From JAAFHN01 sp031421855 (GTDB lineage: Bacteria; Pseudomonadota; Gammaproteobacteria; Burkholderiales; Burkholderiaceae_C): 50,481 nt of DNA. Positions 50,273 to 50,481 of the stretch are shown here, piece after piece (position 1 is the stretch's first letter; each line of letters begins with the position of its first letter). Location of the stretch: assembly GCA_031421855.1 (NCBI GenBank), contig JANOPN010000162.1, positions 1 through 50,481 of the forward strand, in the 5' to 3' direction. The notes under the pieces are model-generated. The model was not told where the DNA came from. It worked only from the letters and a program-made list of their open reading frames with translations, and made no database searches. The position numbers were made by a program, and so were the translations under genes.

Positions 50273-50481
50273 ATGCCAATCACCGTCTCTGCCCAACAAT
50301 TGGTCGATGCTGCGACTCGGGAGGTCATCACGCTGACCCCGTCAGATGTGCTGGCGCAAATCAACGCGGGTGCGCCGATTCAGTTGGTTGACGTTCGCGA
50401 CGTTCGCGAGCTTCGCACCGGAGCCGTTGCGGGTGCACACCACGCGCCGCGTTGCATGCTGGAGTTTTGGGTTGACCCCGC
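50273..50481 (+). CDS. Rhodanese-domain protein (partial, 5' end)
   Basis: The gene starts at the ATG at 50273 with GAGGA at 50260-50264 and runs off the window. The visible residues include VSAQQLVDAATREVITLTPS and IQLVDVRDVRELRTGAVAGA, the start of a rhodanese (sulfurtransferase-like) domain. The catalytic Cys loop lies beyond the edge, so activity cannot be judged. Confidence 0.85.
   Translation, partial: MPITVSAQQLVDAATREVITLTPSDVLAQINAGAPIQLVDVRDVRELRTGAVAGAHHAPRCMLEFWVDP

Overview
The window is a chromosomal segment of a GC-rich betaproteobacterium, most likely a Burkholderiales member of the Comamonadaceae type. The evidence is the betaproteobacterial-style 23S/5S end, groESL behind a CIRCE operator, the run corC-lnt-glyQ-glyS-gmhB-plsC, and the liuR-liuA-can-aceK-thiolase block. 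The family assignment is from gene order and protein character only. No prophage, CRISPR array, tRNA gene or complete insertion sequence was seen.

Layout. 1-680: 3' end of 23S rRNA, 5S rRNA and the rrn terminator. 834-3560: a NUDIX hydrolase (-), then groES-groEL (+) with promoter, CIRCE and terminator. 3572-8069 (-): a secreted thioredoxin-fold protein, an MBL hydrolase and a FadD-type acyl-CoA ligase. 8400-15358: a beta-lactamase-fold hydrolase, a branched-chain amino-acid-type binding protein, an unknown protein, a small hydrophobic protein paired with a GMC oxidoreductase, and a lipase-like hydrolase. 15439-20001: a receiver protein with a degenerate cyclase-like domain, followed by a very large hybrid histidine kinase. 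19991-22551: phhA and hpd (phenylalanine to tyrosine to homogentisate) with a divergent Lrp/AsnC regulator. 22664-25229: a hydratase, a secreted protein and a GNAT acetyltransferase.

25320-36496 is the envelope/translation corridor corC, lnt, glyQ, glyS, gmhB, plsC, ygjP. It has been opened twice. About 2.2 kb between glyQ and glyS carries a GIY-YIG protein, a noncoding stretch, a monooxygenase remnant and vapBC. A two-gene nucleotidyltransferase cassette sits between glyS and gmhB. Both inserts are joined to the next housekeeping gene by ATGA stop/start overlaps. 36509-41353: a DUF4139 protein, an esterase, a TPR protein and an MBL hydrolase. 41513-49874: liuR, liuA, mazEF, carbonic anhydrase, aceK, thiolase, SDR, an NTF2-like protein and a second acyl-CoA dehydrogenase, mostly leucine/fatty-acid degradation. 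The window ends with a small lipoprotein and the start of a rhodanese protein.

Two repeat families cross these units. One is a 104-bp element with 16-bp terminal inverted repeats and apparent 5-bp target duplications, in three copies (a MITE by structure). The other is a roughly 45-50-bp dispersed repeat in twelve copies, about one per 4 kb. Most of its copies lie just after stop codons, but three are read in frame inside genes (hybrid kinase, lnt, glyS) and one supplies the start region of an MBL hydrolase. These repeats, the two cassettes in the glyQS corridor and the receiver/pseudo-cyclase plus kinase pair are the least ordinary parts of the window.
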